This document shows positions 7,968-15,991 of a stretch of DNA of 41,056 nucleotides, one piece after another. The notes under the pieces were generated by a model, which saw only the letters and a program-made list of their open reading frames with translations, did no database searches and had not been told where the DNA came from. The stretch lies in the NCBI GenBank assembly GCA_017399105.1, contig JAFQEJ010000005.1:1-41056 (forward strand). Direction: 5' to 3'. Source of the stretch: Clostridia bacterium (GTDB lineage Bacteria; Bacillota; Clostridia; Oscillospirales; CAG-272). Position numbers and translations under genes: made by a program. Positions within the stretch are counted from its first letter, which is position 1. Each line of letters begins with the position of its first letter.

Positions 7968-9092
7968 TTATTTCATGTCAGCCGTACAGAGGCAGGTATA
8001 ATATTCGCTTCCTCCGTAGTACATGTACAGCTTGTTCTCTACCTGCGTCATGCCGGTAAAGAAAATGGTGTCACAGAAATGAGAGCACTTTCTGTGGGGT
8101 GCATCCTTCAGCTTTCCGTCCTCCCAGGGGATGCTCGGATCTGCGGTGATCACCGGCCGGCGGAGCCATTCGATGGGAGAAGTACAGTCGGCAAGATCAA
8201 ATAACACCTCGCCTACCGCATAGAAGTGACCGGTGTGATGTCCGCCCGTGAAAAAAATCACCGCGTCGGGATTGGCAGGATCATACTCTGCCAGCGCAAA
8301 GCATCCCTCACCACCGGGAAACAGCGAGGTCATTTCGCCCGACTCCCAATGAATCAGATCCTCCGAAAAAGCAATCAGGCCGTCGTTGATATACATGACA
8401 AAGCGTCCCTTTTTGTCGCGCACTGCCTCATTGTTGGGATTCTGCAGCACGCAGGGATTGCGGTGGATGCGGTCAGCCTCTGGAAAAACAAGCCCCTTGA
8501 ACTCCCAGTTGTACAGATCGTCGGATACCGCCATACAGATGCCGCAGTCGGCAGGATCGTTCATTCTCGCCCAGTTCCACTGATTGAAGTAGGCGTAATA
8601 TCTCCCCTCATGGGTGACAAGGCATACATCCTCATAGCTGTAGATGAAATGTGCATCGTCACGGAAGAAGGGACCCGCTACACGCTCAAAATGAATGCCG
8701 TCGCTGCTCCTTGCCAGACCGAGGTCGCAGTGATAGTCAATGCCGGTTGCCCGCTGTGCTTCGAGTCTGGGATCGTCGGGCGTGTAGAATTCGCCGCGGT
8801 AGATATAGTAGAAATAGCCGTCCTTCTTGATCACCGAGCCGTTGTGAACGCCGCCGCCGTAGTGACCGCAGTCCCAGCCGTTGGGATCGGGCGCAAAGAT
8901 GGGATTTCCCGCATACTTTTCGATGCCGTGAAGTGACCACGCCGGGAAGGGAATGTCCTCTCTGCCGTCATCGGGAGCAAAGCCGCCCCAGTGCTTTTTC
9001 AGGTCAAATTTGTAGTCAGCCACAGCCGATGCGTCGCCGCCCAGCTGCCAGTTAAAAAAGCCGTCTCCGAAAAAATTCTTATCTTCTGCCAT
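7968..9092 (-). CDS. GH130-like beta-mannoside phosphorylase / five-bladed propeller hydrolase
   Basis: Protein of 374 residues without a signal peptide. Repeated blades with aromatic strand motifs (GYFYYIYRGEFYT, GLARSSDGIHFERV, YSYEDVCLVTHEGRYYAYFN, GRFVMYINDGLIAFSEDLIHW) and the ending KLYMYYGGSEYYTCL are typical of the five-bladed propellers of GH130 and relatives (GH43/32/68). The YEDVCL segment and final YYGG strand favour GH130, whose members phosphorolyse beta-1,2- or beta-1,4-mannosides to mannose 1-phosphate. That would fit the mannose genes 20 kb away. A GH43/117-like hydrolase cannot be excluded. AAGGAAAA precedes the ATG. Confidence 0.72.
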   Translation of the reverse strand: MAEDKNFFGDGFFNWQLGGDASAVADYKFDLKKHWGGFAPDDGREDIPFPAWSLHGIEKYAGNPIFAPDPNGWDCGHYGGGVHNGSVIKKDGYFYYIYRGEFYTPDDPRLEAQRATGIDYHCDLGLARSSDGIHFERVAGPFFRDDAHFIYSYEDVCLVTHEGRYYAYFNQWNWARMNDPADCGICMAVSDDLYNWEFKGLVFPEADRIHRNPCVLQNPNNEAVRDKKGRFVMYINDGLIAFSEDLIHWESGEMTSLFPGGEGCFALAEYDPANPDAVIFFTGGHHTGHFYAVGEVLFDLADCTSPIEWLRRPVITADPSIPWEDGKLKDAPHRKCSHFCDTIFFTGMTQVENKLYMYYGGSEYYTCLCTADMK

Positions 9093-9222
9093 AATGATTT
9101 TCCTTTCTGCATATTTATATGCGATGCATAATATGTTGCGTTAATCATACCATTTTTCAGTCGCCACAAACAGAATAAAAATACACAATATTAGCACAAA
9201 TGTGACCAATCGACAGAAGCCG

Positions 9223-9570
9223 TTAAAAATCAAGGCCTCCCGAAGTGAGAGGCTGCAAGGGAACATCACCGCCGCTCCGCTGATAGATGTCAGCGGGATC
9301 CGGAGAAAAGCTAAGGTCATCCGCCACAGCCGCACACATTTCACCGTACACATCAAGTGTCCATTTTCCGTCAAGCCCCAGCTCTTCCTTGAGCGTCGGT
9401 GTAAACAATGCTTCAGCCGAAGTATCAGGAGCAGTTTCCAAAACAGTTTCTGCGGCAGTTGTAACAGGCGCAGTCTCTGTATCTGCAGCAGGAGTCTCAC
9501 CGCCGCAGGAGAATGTTCCCAACATGATGGCTGCAAGCAATAAGCCGGAAATCAGTTGCTTCTTTTTCAT
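9223..9570 (-). pseudogene. Truncated solute-binding lipoprotein
   Basis: A well-placed AGGAG (9576-9580) and ATG start a lipoprotein signal, MKKKQLISGLLLAAIMLGTF followed by SCGG. A Thr/Ala-rich linker resembling that of the intact solute-binding protein at 22623 comes next, then LGLDGKWTLDVYGEMCAAVA, which corresponds to a segment about 200 residues into such proteins. The frame then ends after 115 residues instead of about 500. The gene thus looks like a remnant with an internal deletion and lost 3' part. The 130 bases between its stop and the GH130-like gene show nothing recognisable. It may mark a lost sugar ABC importer that once accompanied the GH130-like gene. Confidence 0.65.
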
Positions 9571-9668
9571 AATAAACTCCTTATCATTGTTTGCTGTTAT
9601 TTTATCATACATCCGAGCAAAACAATAGCACTAAATCAGCAAATACCCATACCAAAACGTACACCGCA

Positions 9669-9697
9669 TTGACTTTTTTTGCTCGGTGTGCTATCAT
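9669..9697 (+). promoter_or_regulatory. Promoter of the AraC regulator gene
   Basis: TTGACT (9669-9674), a 17-base spacer, TATCAT (9692-9697), about 90 bases before the AraC start. Confidence 0.65.
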
Positions 9698-9764
9698 TAA
9701 TATAAGACGGCAGTAATAAATTGTTTAAACGCGGAGCCGGTCTCAATTTCAATAAGAAAGGAAG

Positions 9765-9788
9765 CTTTCGCTGATGCGAAAGACATGA
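9765..9788 (+). promoter_or_regulatory. Leader hairpin and four-codon reading frame before araC-type gene
   Basis: CTTTCGC and GCGAAAG (9765-9782) form a 7-bp stem with a TGAT loop directly in front of the start codon. AAGGAAG at 9758-9764 is well placed for ATG at 9774, which opens a frame of four codons (MRKT) whose TGA overlaps the AraC start as ATGA. This could be translational coupling or chance. Confidence 0.35.
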
Positions 9789-10720
9789 TTATTTTTATGT
9801 ATGACATGCATCATAAGAAACGTTACCGAAAGCTTCAGGCGGCTGCGGTTCTGTATACATATAACTTTTCCGAAGAAACCCGTCGGGATGAGCCTGACAC
9901 CTGGGCATACAGCTGGTATCCCAATCTGCACGATTCTCTGGAGCTGGTGCTCATACAGGATGGTGTTGTACACTGGACAATCGGCGGCAGAGAGTATCAT
10001 CCGAAGCCCGGCGACATCCTTGTTGTCAACCCCTTTGAGCTGCACGCCAGCCGCATGACAGCATCCGAGGGAAGTGCTACTTATTATCTGCTCTACATGG
10101 AACTGTCTTCCTTCCGTCACAGTCTTGGCAGCGACGGAGCGGAGGTGCTCCAACATATCCTGTCGGGCGAAGAGAGCTTCTTAGAATATATCAAAGCGGG
10201 TGATGACACGGCACTTGCAGAGGAAATCCGCCTTTTTCACCGTCTGTTCATCATGCAGGATGATACCCCCGCCGGACTGTGCCGCATGCAGGCATCGCTA
10301 TTCTCGATTCTCGGCCATCTGATGGATATGCGCCATCCTACCGAACGCTCCGGCTGTGATAAGCAACGCTATGTATTTATCAACGAAGTGGAGAAATATA
10401 CCAGCCAACATTTTTCGGAGGATATCTCAACCGATCAGATCGCCGAAGCCATGAATTATTCGGCAGCCCACTTCAGGCGTGTATTTAAGGAATGCTTCGG
10501 CACCGGTTTTCAGCGTTATTTACGTTCCTGGCGCATCAGATATGCAGCTTGTGCACTCCATAATAACGGACTGTCCATCTCTGAAATCGCAGAACAGGCG
10601 GGATTCCGTGACTACAATTATTTTTCCCGTGCTTTCAAGCAGGAAACCGGTCTGAGACCCACCGAATGGTATGCACGCCGCCGCAGAGCGCAGGGACAGG
10701 TGCCCTTTACAACAGAATAA
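9785..10720 (+). CDS. AraC-family transcriptional regulator
   Basis: Protein of 311 residues. The N-terminal half is a cupin ligand-binding domain (HDSLELVLIQDGVVHWTIGG, GREYHPKPGDILVVNPFELH). The last 105 residues hold the double HTH of the family: DISTDQIAEAMNYSAAHFRR, VFKECFGTGFQRYL, then LSISEIAEQAGFRDYNYFSR, AFKQETGLRPTEW. Such proteins usually sense sugars and activate nearby carbohydrate genes. It faces away from the GH130-like gene and lipoprotein remnant, which are plausible former targets. The start is uncertain: ATG at 9785 has no clear Shine-Dalgarno of its own and may depend on the tiny overlapping frame before it; ATGs at 9797 and 9806 are alternatives. Confidence 0.9.
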   Translation: MIIFMYDMHHKKRYRKLQAAAVLYTYNFSEETRRDEPDTWAYSWYPNLHDSLELVLIQDGVVHWTIGGREYHPKPGDILVVNPFELHASRMTASEGSATYYLLYMELSSFRHSLGSDGAEVLQHILSGEESFLEYIKAGDDTALAEEIRLFHRLFIMQDDTPAGLCRMQASLFSILGHLMDMRHPTERSGCDKQRYVFINEVEKYTSQHFSEDISTDQIAEAMNYSAAHFRRVFKECFGTGFQRYLRSWRIRYAACALHNNGLSISEIAEQAGFRDYNYFSRAFKQETGLRPTEWYARRRRAQGQVPFTTE

Positions 10721-10758
10721 AAATGGAACCGACTCATTTACAAAGTCAGTTCCATTTT
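10720..10758. terminator. Bidirectional terminator
   Basis: AAAATGGAACCGACT pairs with AGTCAGTTCCATTTT (15 bp, one mismatch) around a 9-base loop, with A/T tails on both sides. It serves the AraC gene and the convergent small membrane-protein gene. Confidence 0.8.
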
Positions 10759-10809
10759 ATATTTACAGCGTTATTTTAAATACGATTTCAATATCGGAAA
10801 CCGAAATTC

Positions 10810-11052
10810 TTATTTCACCATGCCGAGGAATTTGAGAATGCAGAGCACAATACCGACGAGACTGTAGATCTCCATAAGAGAACCGATGATCGAGAAGATG
10901 ATGCCGAGAATCGGAATAGCTGCCAGAATGCCGATGAGGAAGCCGACAACAGCACAGATCACAAGAAAGATGATCAGCTGAACAACCAGCGAAACGACGT
11001 CATGCTCCTTAATTTTAAAAGGAGTCGGCCAAAGTGATTTTAATAAGCCCAT
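10810..11052 (-). CDS. Small two-helix membrane protein of unknown function
   Basis: Protein of 80 residues starting MGLLKSLWPTPFKIKEHD, preceded by AGGTT at good spacing. Two hydrophobic segments, about residues 20-47 (VVSLVVQLIIFLVICAVVGF) and 50-76, are joined by a short turn rich in Gly/Ile. No family was recognised with confidence; comparable small proteins with such short basic N-termini occur widely in Clostridia. It stands alone between terminators. Confidence 0.7.
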   Translation of the reverse strand: MGLLKSLWPTPFKIKEHDVVSLVVQLIIFLVICAVVGFLIGILAAIPILGIIFSIIGSLMEIYSLVGIVLCILKFLGMVK

Positions 11053-11230
11053 GATGAACCTCCGTATTATGTAATGTTGTACGCTATTATTATACACGAT
11101 TTTCCCCGGGAGCGCAACAGTTTTTGTAACTTTTTGTCATGATATACCCTTCTTTTTCCATCTGTACAGCCGAAGTTTTTCCAACTTCGCATACTTTTTT
11201 TCTGTTTTTCATAAGATTATCACCTTGGCG

Positions 11231-11239
11231 TGGTATACT
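11231..11239 (+). promoter_or_regulatory. Extended -10 promoter for the beta-helix lipoprotein gene
   Basis: TGG followed by TATACT (11234-11239) is an extended -10 element with no convincing -35 box. It lies 26 bases before the start codon. Confidence 0.45.
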
Positions 11240-11264
11240 GCATGCTATGGAGGCGAAACATTTT

Positions 11265-13094
11265 ATGAAACAATTTTTTACACTGATATTATGCATACTC
11301 CTTCTTGCATCCTGCAACGGTCCGGCTCCGGAGGACACATCATCCGACAGCAGCGCAGACGGCAGTGAAGGCACATCCACGGCGGCAGCGGCAGAATTTG
11401 CTGAGGATGATGCCGATATGTTCACCAACCGCGATCTCAGAGACGACATCAACGAGAACGGCAGCATTTTAATCACCCTCAACGGCAGCACAGCAGCCTG
11501 CTCGGACAGCTCGGTGAAGATCTCGGGGGGCAGAGTCACCATCACAAAGGAAGCGACCTATATCCTCGAGGGTAAGCTCGATGACGGCATGATCATCGTC
11601 GATGCCGAAGACACTGCCAAGCTTCAGCTTGTTTTCCGCGGTGTGGATATCACAAGCAGCAACTCGGCGCCCCTTTATATTCTCGAGGGAGACAAGATAT
11701 TCCTCACCCTGGCACCGAACAGCACCAACACCCTCTCAAACGGCGGAAGCTTCACTGCTATCGATGAAAACAACATCGATGCGGCAATCTTTTCCAAGCA
11801 GGATCTCACCATCAACGGAAGCGGCGCTCTGACGGTCAATTCCCCTGTCGGTCACGGTATTGTCTCCAAGGACGATCTTGTAATCACAGGCGGCGATATC
11901 ACAGTCAATTCCGCATCCCATGCCCTTGATGCCAACGACAGCGTGCGCATCACCAATGCCGGCATCACAGCGGCGGCAGGCAAGGACGGCATTCACGCCG
12001 AAAATTCGGACGACCCATCGCTGGGATTTGTCTATATTTCGGGCGGCAGCTTTGATATCGACGCCGAGGGGGACGGCATCAGTGCAGGCTCCTTCATGCA
12101 GATCACGGGCGGCAGCTTTGACATTCTCACAGGCGGCGGCAGTGTGAACGGCAGTAAGCAGACCTCGGACAACTGGGGCGGCTTTATGGGAGGTCGCGGC
12201 AGCGGCAGATGGTCTGTGTCCACCGCACCGACGACAAGCGATTCCTCCACCAGCATCAAGGGACTGAAATCCACCGGCGACATGCTTATCACAGGCGGCA
12301 GCTTCACCATCGATTCTGCCGACGACTCGGTTCATTCCAACGCTTCGGTCACGGTTAACGGCGGAACCTTTGAGATCGCCAGCGGCGATGATGCCTTCCA
12401 TGCAGATGACACACTGACCGTAACCACAGGCAAAATTAATGTCACCAAAAGCTACGAAGGACTTGAAGGACTTCACATCGCGGTTTCGGGCGGCGATATC
12501 AAGCTCGTATCAAACGATGACGGACTCAATGCAGCAGGCGGTACCGACTCCAGCGGCACAGGAGGCAGAGGCGGCGATATGTTCGGCGGCATGGGCGGTC
12601 CGGGCGGCACCGGAGGTATGGGAGGTATGAGAGGTCCCGGAGGCATGGGCGGCATGTCAGCAAATTCGGACGGCAGCATCACCATTTCGGGAGGCAATCT
12701 CCATGTAAATTCCTCGGGCGACGGTATCGATGCCAACGGCACGCTCACCATCTCGGGCGGCTATACGGTTGTGGTCTGCCCCACGCAGGGCGATACGGCT
12801 ACCCTCGATTATGACATCAGCGCAACAATCACCGGCGGCACCTTCATCGGTACAGGCGCATCGGGCATGGCGCAGACCTTCAGCGACTCGGAGCAGGGCG
12901 TCATCGCGGTCAGTGTGGGCAGTCAGTCCGCCGGCACGAAAATCACCCTAACCGACAAAGAAGGCAATACTTTGATTTCCTACACTCCCGAGCTTTCCTT
13001 CCAGGTAGTAATCCTCAGTTCTCCCGATATGGTGATCGGCGAGACCTACACCATCACGGTCGGCTCACAGTCGGGCGAATTTGCGGCAAGTTAA
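11265..13094 (+). CDS. Cthe_2159-type carbohydrate-binding beta-helix lipoprotein (DUF4353)
   Basis: Surface lipoprotein of 609 residues. The signal MKQFFTLILCILLLASC ends in a lipobox with lipidated C17, followed by a Ser/Thr/Asp-rich linker. The body repeats strands such as ITGGDITVNSASHALDANDS, VYISGGSFDIDAEGDGISAG and ISGGNLHVNSSGDGIDANGT, the D-G-I/L and GG-x-(F/I/L) pattern of the right-handed beta-helix family of Clostridium thermocellum Cthe_2159, known to bind polygalacturonic acid. A Gly/Met-rich insert (about residues 440-465) breaks the helix. GGAGG at 11249-11253 supports this start; in-frame upstream starts have no ribosome binding site. Role inferred: binding of acidic plant polysaccharide at the cell surface, which would fit the downstream sugar-acid operon. 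A CotH-type kinase partner, common near such proteins, was not seen. Confidence 0.85.
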   Translation: MKQFFTLILCILLLASCNGPAPEDTSSDSSADGSEGTSTAAAAEFAEDDADMFTNRDLRDDINENGSILITLNGSTAACSDSSVKISGGRVTITKEATYILEGKLDDGMIIVDAEDTAKLQLVFRGVDITSSNSAPLYILEGDKIFLTLAPNSTNTLSNGGSFTAIDENNIDAAIFSKQDLTINGSGALTVNSPVGHGIVSKDDLVITGGDITVNSASHALDANDSVRITNAGITAAAGKDGIHAENSDDPSLGFVYISGGSFDIDAEGDGISAGSFMQITGGSFDILTGGGSVNGSKQTSDNWGGFMGGRGSGRWSVSTAPTTSDSSTSIKGLKSTGDMLITGGSFTIDSADDSVHSNASVTVNGGTFEIASGDDAFHADDTLTVTTGKINVTKSYEGLEGLHIAVSGGDIKLVSNDDGLNAAGGTDSSGTGGRGGDMFGGMGGPGGTGGMGGMRGPGGMGGMSANSDGSITISGGNLHVNSSGDGIDANGTLTISGGYTVVVCPTQGDTATLDYDISATITGGTFIGTGASGMAQTFSDSEQGVIAVSVGSQSAGTKITLTDKEGNTLISYTPELSFQVVILSSPDMVIGETYTITVGSQSGEFAAS

Positions 13095-13099
13095 AAATC

Positions 13100-13127
13100 A
13101 ATCCCCCGTCAGAATGGACGGGGGATT
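13100..13127. terminator. Hairpin terminator between convergent genes
   Basis: AATCCCCCGTC and GACGGGGGATT pair perfectly over 11 bp with a 6-base loop, flanked by A-rich and T-rich stretches. Confidence 0.85.
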
Positions 13128-13144
13128 TCGCTTTTATATTGATA

Positions 13145-14206
13145 TTAAGACCGATTATCCTCTCCCAGATAGGCAGTTACATTGGAGGAGAGAAGAATCT
13201 CGGGCGAGATCAGGTGCAGACCGGTGCTGCTGCCGCCCGTAATGTAGTTATAGAGGAATCTGACCACATTCTTTCCCTGGCGGAAGGGATTCTGGAAGAT
13301 GACGGCACAGGCTGCCTTCTGCCGCAGAAGCTCGGGAGTATCGGTAAGCAGATCGGTAGTGATCACCGTCAGTCCTTTTTTCTCCATTTCGAGAATACAG
13401 CGGCATGCCAGCGCAGAGCTTGCTGTAGTCATATAAATGCCGCTGAGTCCGGGATTTTCAGTCAGCATCCGCTTGGTCGTCTCGATGACCATTTCTCTGT
13501 CATCATAATGCTCATAAATGCGAATTCCCGAGAAAACATGCTCCCCCGCAAAGGCTCTGAAGCCGCTGATATATTCCATATTAACCGGCGAGGTATTGCT
13601 TGTAACAAGCAGAGCAACATCCTTTCCGGTGCAGGTGAAGCTGAGCAGCTCTGCCGCCATGCTTCCTGCCATGCGGGCATCAACTCCCACATGAATCACC
13701 GAGCGGATGCCCGGAATATCGTTTGCCACAGTGGCGATGGGAATGTTTTTCTCAGCCAGCTCATCTGCCAGAGCCACCAGTTCTTCGGTCTCCTCCAGCA
13801 TAGAGGAGAGGAAGAGGATGATGCCATGACAGCCCTCCTCGCAGATTTCACGGATGAGAGTACAGGCGGTGTGCAGGCACTCTCTGCTGGCGGTATAGGG
13901 AATTTTGTGAATATCCACCGAGACATTGTATTTTTCAAGCTCCGCGCCCGAGGCAGCAATCCCCTTGATAATAGCATCTACATATTCCTCCACCGGACAG
14001 AATAGGATAGCAGACAGCTTAATCTGCTGGCGGTGAAGTCCCTGTGCAGCGGGATTTGCCTTATAGCCCAGTTCTTTTGCGGTTTTGAGAATCAGCTCCT
14101 TGGTCTTGGGGCTGATTCTGCCTTTATTGCTCAGCGCGCGGTGAACGGTGACAGCCGAAAAACCGGTCGCCTTTGCGATATCATAAATTGTAGCTTTTGA
14201 TTCCAT
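13145..14206 (-). CDS. LacI-family repressor of the sugar-acid operon
   Basis: Protein of 353 residues. The HTH and hinge helix are clear: ATIYDIAKATGFSAVTVHRA, LSNKGRISPKT, AKELGYKANPAAQGLHRQ. A periplasmic-binding-protein-like sensor domain follows (HVGVDARMAGSMAAELL, GIYMTTASSALACRCI, VITTDLL). AGGAGGTT precedes the ATG. It is divergent from the eight-gene operon at 14393, and a LacI-type palindrome lies over that operon's transcription start, so repression released by a pathway sugar acid is the natural reading. A second palindrome covers its own -35 box. The sensor's ligand cannot be told from sequence. Confidence 0.92.
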   Translation of the reverse strand: MESKATIYDIAKATGFSAVTVHRALSNKGRISPKTKELILKTAKELGYKANPAAQGLHRQQIKLSAILFCPVEEYVDAIIKGIAASGAELEKYNVSVDIHKIPYTASRECLHTACTLIREICEEGCHGIILFLSSMLEETEELVALADELAEKNIPIATVANDIPGIRSVIHVGVDARMAGSMAAELLSFTCTGKDVALLVTSNTSPVNMEYISGFRAFAGEHVFSGIRIYEHYDDREMVIETTKRMLTENPGLSGIYMTTASSALACRCILEMEKKGLTVITTDLLTDTPELLRQKAACAVIFQNPFRQGKNVVRFLYNYITGGSSTGLHLISPEILLSSNVTAYLGEDNRS

Positions 14207-14229
14207 TACGAACCTCCTGTTCCTATACC

Positions 14230-14258
14230 ATTATATCATTTGTTGATTAATAAATCAA
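14230..14258 (-). promoter_or_regulatory. Promoter of the lacI-type gene with overlapping palindrome
   Basis: On the minus strand TTGATT (14253-14258), a 17-base spacer and TATAAT (14230-14235). The -35 box is one arm of the palindrome TTGATT-AATA-AATCAA (14243-14258), possibly an autoregulatory site. Confidence 0.7.
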
Positions 14259-14285
14259 TAAAGTTGGAAAATTTAAAAAAGCACC

Positions 14286-14314
14286 TTGACTTTGGAGCAT
14301 AAATGATATATAAT
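14286..14314 (+). promoter_or_regulatory. Promoter of the sugar-acid operon
   Basis: TTGACT (14286-14291), exactly 17 bases, TATAAT (14309-14314), with the operator starting 8 bases behind the -10 box. Confidence 0.88.
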
Positions 14315-14321
14315 GATTATG

Positions 14322-14337
14322 GCGTAACCGATTACGC
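14322..14337. promoter_or_regulatory. LacI-type operator
   Basis: GCGTAACCGATTACGC is a 16-base dyad with one mismatched pair and the central CG typical of LacI/PurR-family operators. It covers the expected transcription start of the operon, a position for repression. Confidence 0.8.
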
Positions 14338-14392
14338 ATTGTGTGACTGCACTTGCAGACATGCATCATTTTAAGAAAGGAATGTACCACTC

Positions 14393-15121
14393 ATGATCAA
14401 CCGGAATATAAATCTCACCTTTGCCGGTCAGGCAGGCTTTATTATCGAGAACAGCGCCGGCTTTCGCGTGGGCGTTGACCTCTATCTCTCGGACTGCTGC
14501 AGCCGTTATGTAGGCTTCAAAAGGTTGCTGCCCTACCTCTTCGATCCGCTGAAGCTGAATTTGGATCTGCTGATTGCGACCCATGCACACTATGACCACT
14601 TCGACCCCGACGCGGTTCCGCTCATCATGTCGGAACCTAAAACCCGTCTCATTGCCGCCTGTGATGTGGAGGAAGAAGCAAAGCGGCTGAATCTGGAGAG
14701 CGACCGCATCACCTATCTGAAGGAAAACGAATGCTTTGAAAACGAACAGACCCTCCTGCGTGCCATGCCCTGCGATCACGGCGAGGGGACTCCTCATGCC
14801 ATCGGTCTGCTGATCGAAACCGAGGGGAAGCGCATTTATATCGCCGGCGACACCTGCTATCGCGAAGATTATTTCTTAAATCCCATCCTCAAGGGAGTCG
14901 ATCTGATGATCATGCCCATCAACGGTGCCTTCGGCAATCTCAACGAATATGAGGGCGCAAAGGCTGCCGGTGTGGTCTCACCCAAGCTGACCATTCCCTG
15001 CCACTACTGGAATTTTGCCGAGCATGGTGGAAATCCCGGTCTTTTCGCCGCCGAAATGCAGGAAAAATACAGCGATATCCCCTACCTTCTCATGCGTCCC
15101 GGCGAGACGATCCTCCTTTAA
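14393..15121 (+). CDS. UlaG-like metallo-beta-lactamase-fold hydrolase
   Basis: Protein of 242 residues, first gene of the LacI-controlled operon. The metal-binding motif H64-A-H66-Y-D68-H69 (ATHAHYDHFD) is intact, with later ligands in MPCDHGEGTPHA, IYIAGDTCYREDY and TIPCHYWNFAEHGGNP. The whole pattern matches UlaG, the manganese-dependent L-ascorbate-6-phosphate lactonase, and related cytoplasmic lactonases. Given the company of sugar dehydrogenase, kinase and aldolases, opening of a sugar-acid lactone is the likely job. There is no PTS ascorbate transporter in the window, so ascorbate itself is not supported as the substrate. Confidence 0.83.
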   Translation: MINRNINLTFAGQAGFIIENSAGFRVGVDLYLSDCCSRYVGFKRLLPYLFDPLKLNLDLLIATHAHYDHFDPDAVPLIMSEPKTRLIAACDVEEEAKRLNLESDRITYLKENECFENEQTLLRAMPCDHGEGTPHAIGLLIETEGKRIYIAGDTCYREDYFLNPILKGVDLMIMPINGAFGNLNEYEGAKAAGVVSPKLTIPCHYWNFAEHGGNPGLFAAEMQEKYSDIPYLLMRPGETILL

Positions 15122-15136
15122 TCGCGGGGTAATGCG

Positions 15137-15991
15137 ATGATACAACAGACTTTTTATAAAGACAGACCGGCAATCGCCCTCACCGGAAAGAGCCTTCGCG
15201 CCACATTCCTTCCCCTTGACGGTGCAAAGCTTGCCTCGCTGACAACTGCCGAGGGAATCGAGCTTCTGGCGCAGGCGCCGGGAGAGGTCTACAAGCGGCT
15301 GGGGCTTGACACAAGCTACGTCAAGAGCGAGTGCTCCGCCTTTGATGACATGTTCCCCACCATCGATCCCTGCATGATCGGCGGAATGGACTACCTGGAT
15401 CACGGTGAGGTCTGCCGCCGCGAGCATGAAGTTGAAATTGCTGAGGATTCGGTGACCTTCCGCTGTATGCTCACAGGACTGAATGTGGAATACACCAAGC
15501 GCGTGTTTTTTGAAGGCGATGCGCTCTGTATCAGATACAGCCTGCAGAACCGCAATGACTTTGATTTCCCCTATGTCTGGGCGGCGCATATGATGCTGGC
15601 AGGCGAAGAAGGCGCCTATGCGGAGAGCGGCTTCACCGAAGCTTCTCCCATAAAGGTGATGTTCGGACAGCCTGCATCCGCAGCTCACATGCTTCCCGCC
15701 ATCGGCGCATGCAGGGAATATAAATTCTACTACACCGAGAAAAAGGAGCCGATCTCCTGCACGGTGGTCTATCCCCATAAGAAGCTGCGCCTGACGGTGG
15801 ACTTTGACAGTGTGGTGGGATATCTGGGGCTCTGGATGAATCCGGGTGATCTCAACGGCATGTACAATCTTGCCATCGAGCCCTGCACCGCCCTCTATGA
15901 CTGCCCTCCCAAGGCAGAAGCAGCGGGTGCGGCATCCTTTATTCCGCGGCAGAATAAAATCGAATTTACAATGAAAATAGGAAAAGAATGA
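15137..15991 (+). CDS. Galactose-mutarotase-like (aldose 1-epimerase fold) protein
   Basis: Protein of 284 residues with the beta-sandwich pattern of aldose epimerases: ATFLPLDGAKLASLTTAEG, then DDMFPTIDPC, DHGEVCRREHEVEI, IRYSLQNRNDFDFPYVWAAH and GYLGLWMNPGDLNGMYNLAI with EPCTALYD. The DHGEVCR segment and the late Glu in AIEPCTA correspond to the places of the catalytic His and Glu in family members. It probably interconverts anomers of the operon's sugar substrate. It lies 15 bases behind the lactonase gene and overlaps the next gene by 4 bases. It belongs to a divergent branch, so the exact sugar is unknown. Confidence 0.78.
   Translation: MIQQTFYKDRPAIALTGKSLRATFLPLDGAKLASLTTAEGIELLAQAPGEVYKRLGLDTSYVKSECSAFDDMFPTIDPCMIGGMDYLDHGEVCRREHEVEIAEDSVTFRCMLTGLNVEYTKRVFFEGDALCIRYSLQNRNDFDFPYVWAAHMMLAGEEGAYAESGFTEASPIKVMFGQPASAAHMLPAIGACREYKFYYTEKKEPISCTVVYPHKKLRLTVDFDSVVGYLGLWMNPGDLNGMYNLAIEPCTALYDCPPKAEAAGAASFIPRQNKIEFTMKIGKE

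Noticed and set aside
11736..12476. Open minus-strand frame opposite the beta-helix lipoprotein
   Set aside because: Arises from the repetitive, GC-biased coding strand; no start signal.
14393..15121. L-ascorbate utilisation by a UlaG operon
   Set aside because: The lactonase-like gene fits, but no UlaABC transporter and no UlaD/E/F set accompany it.
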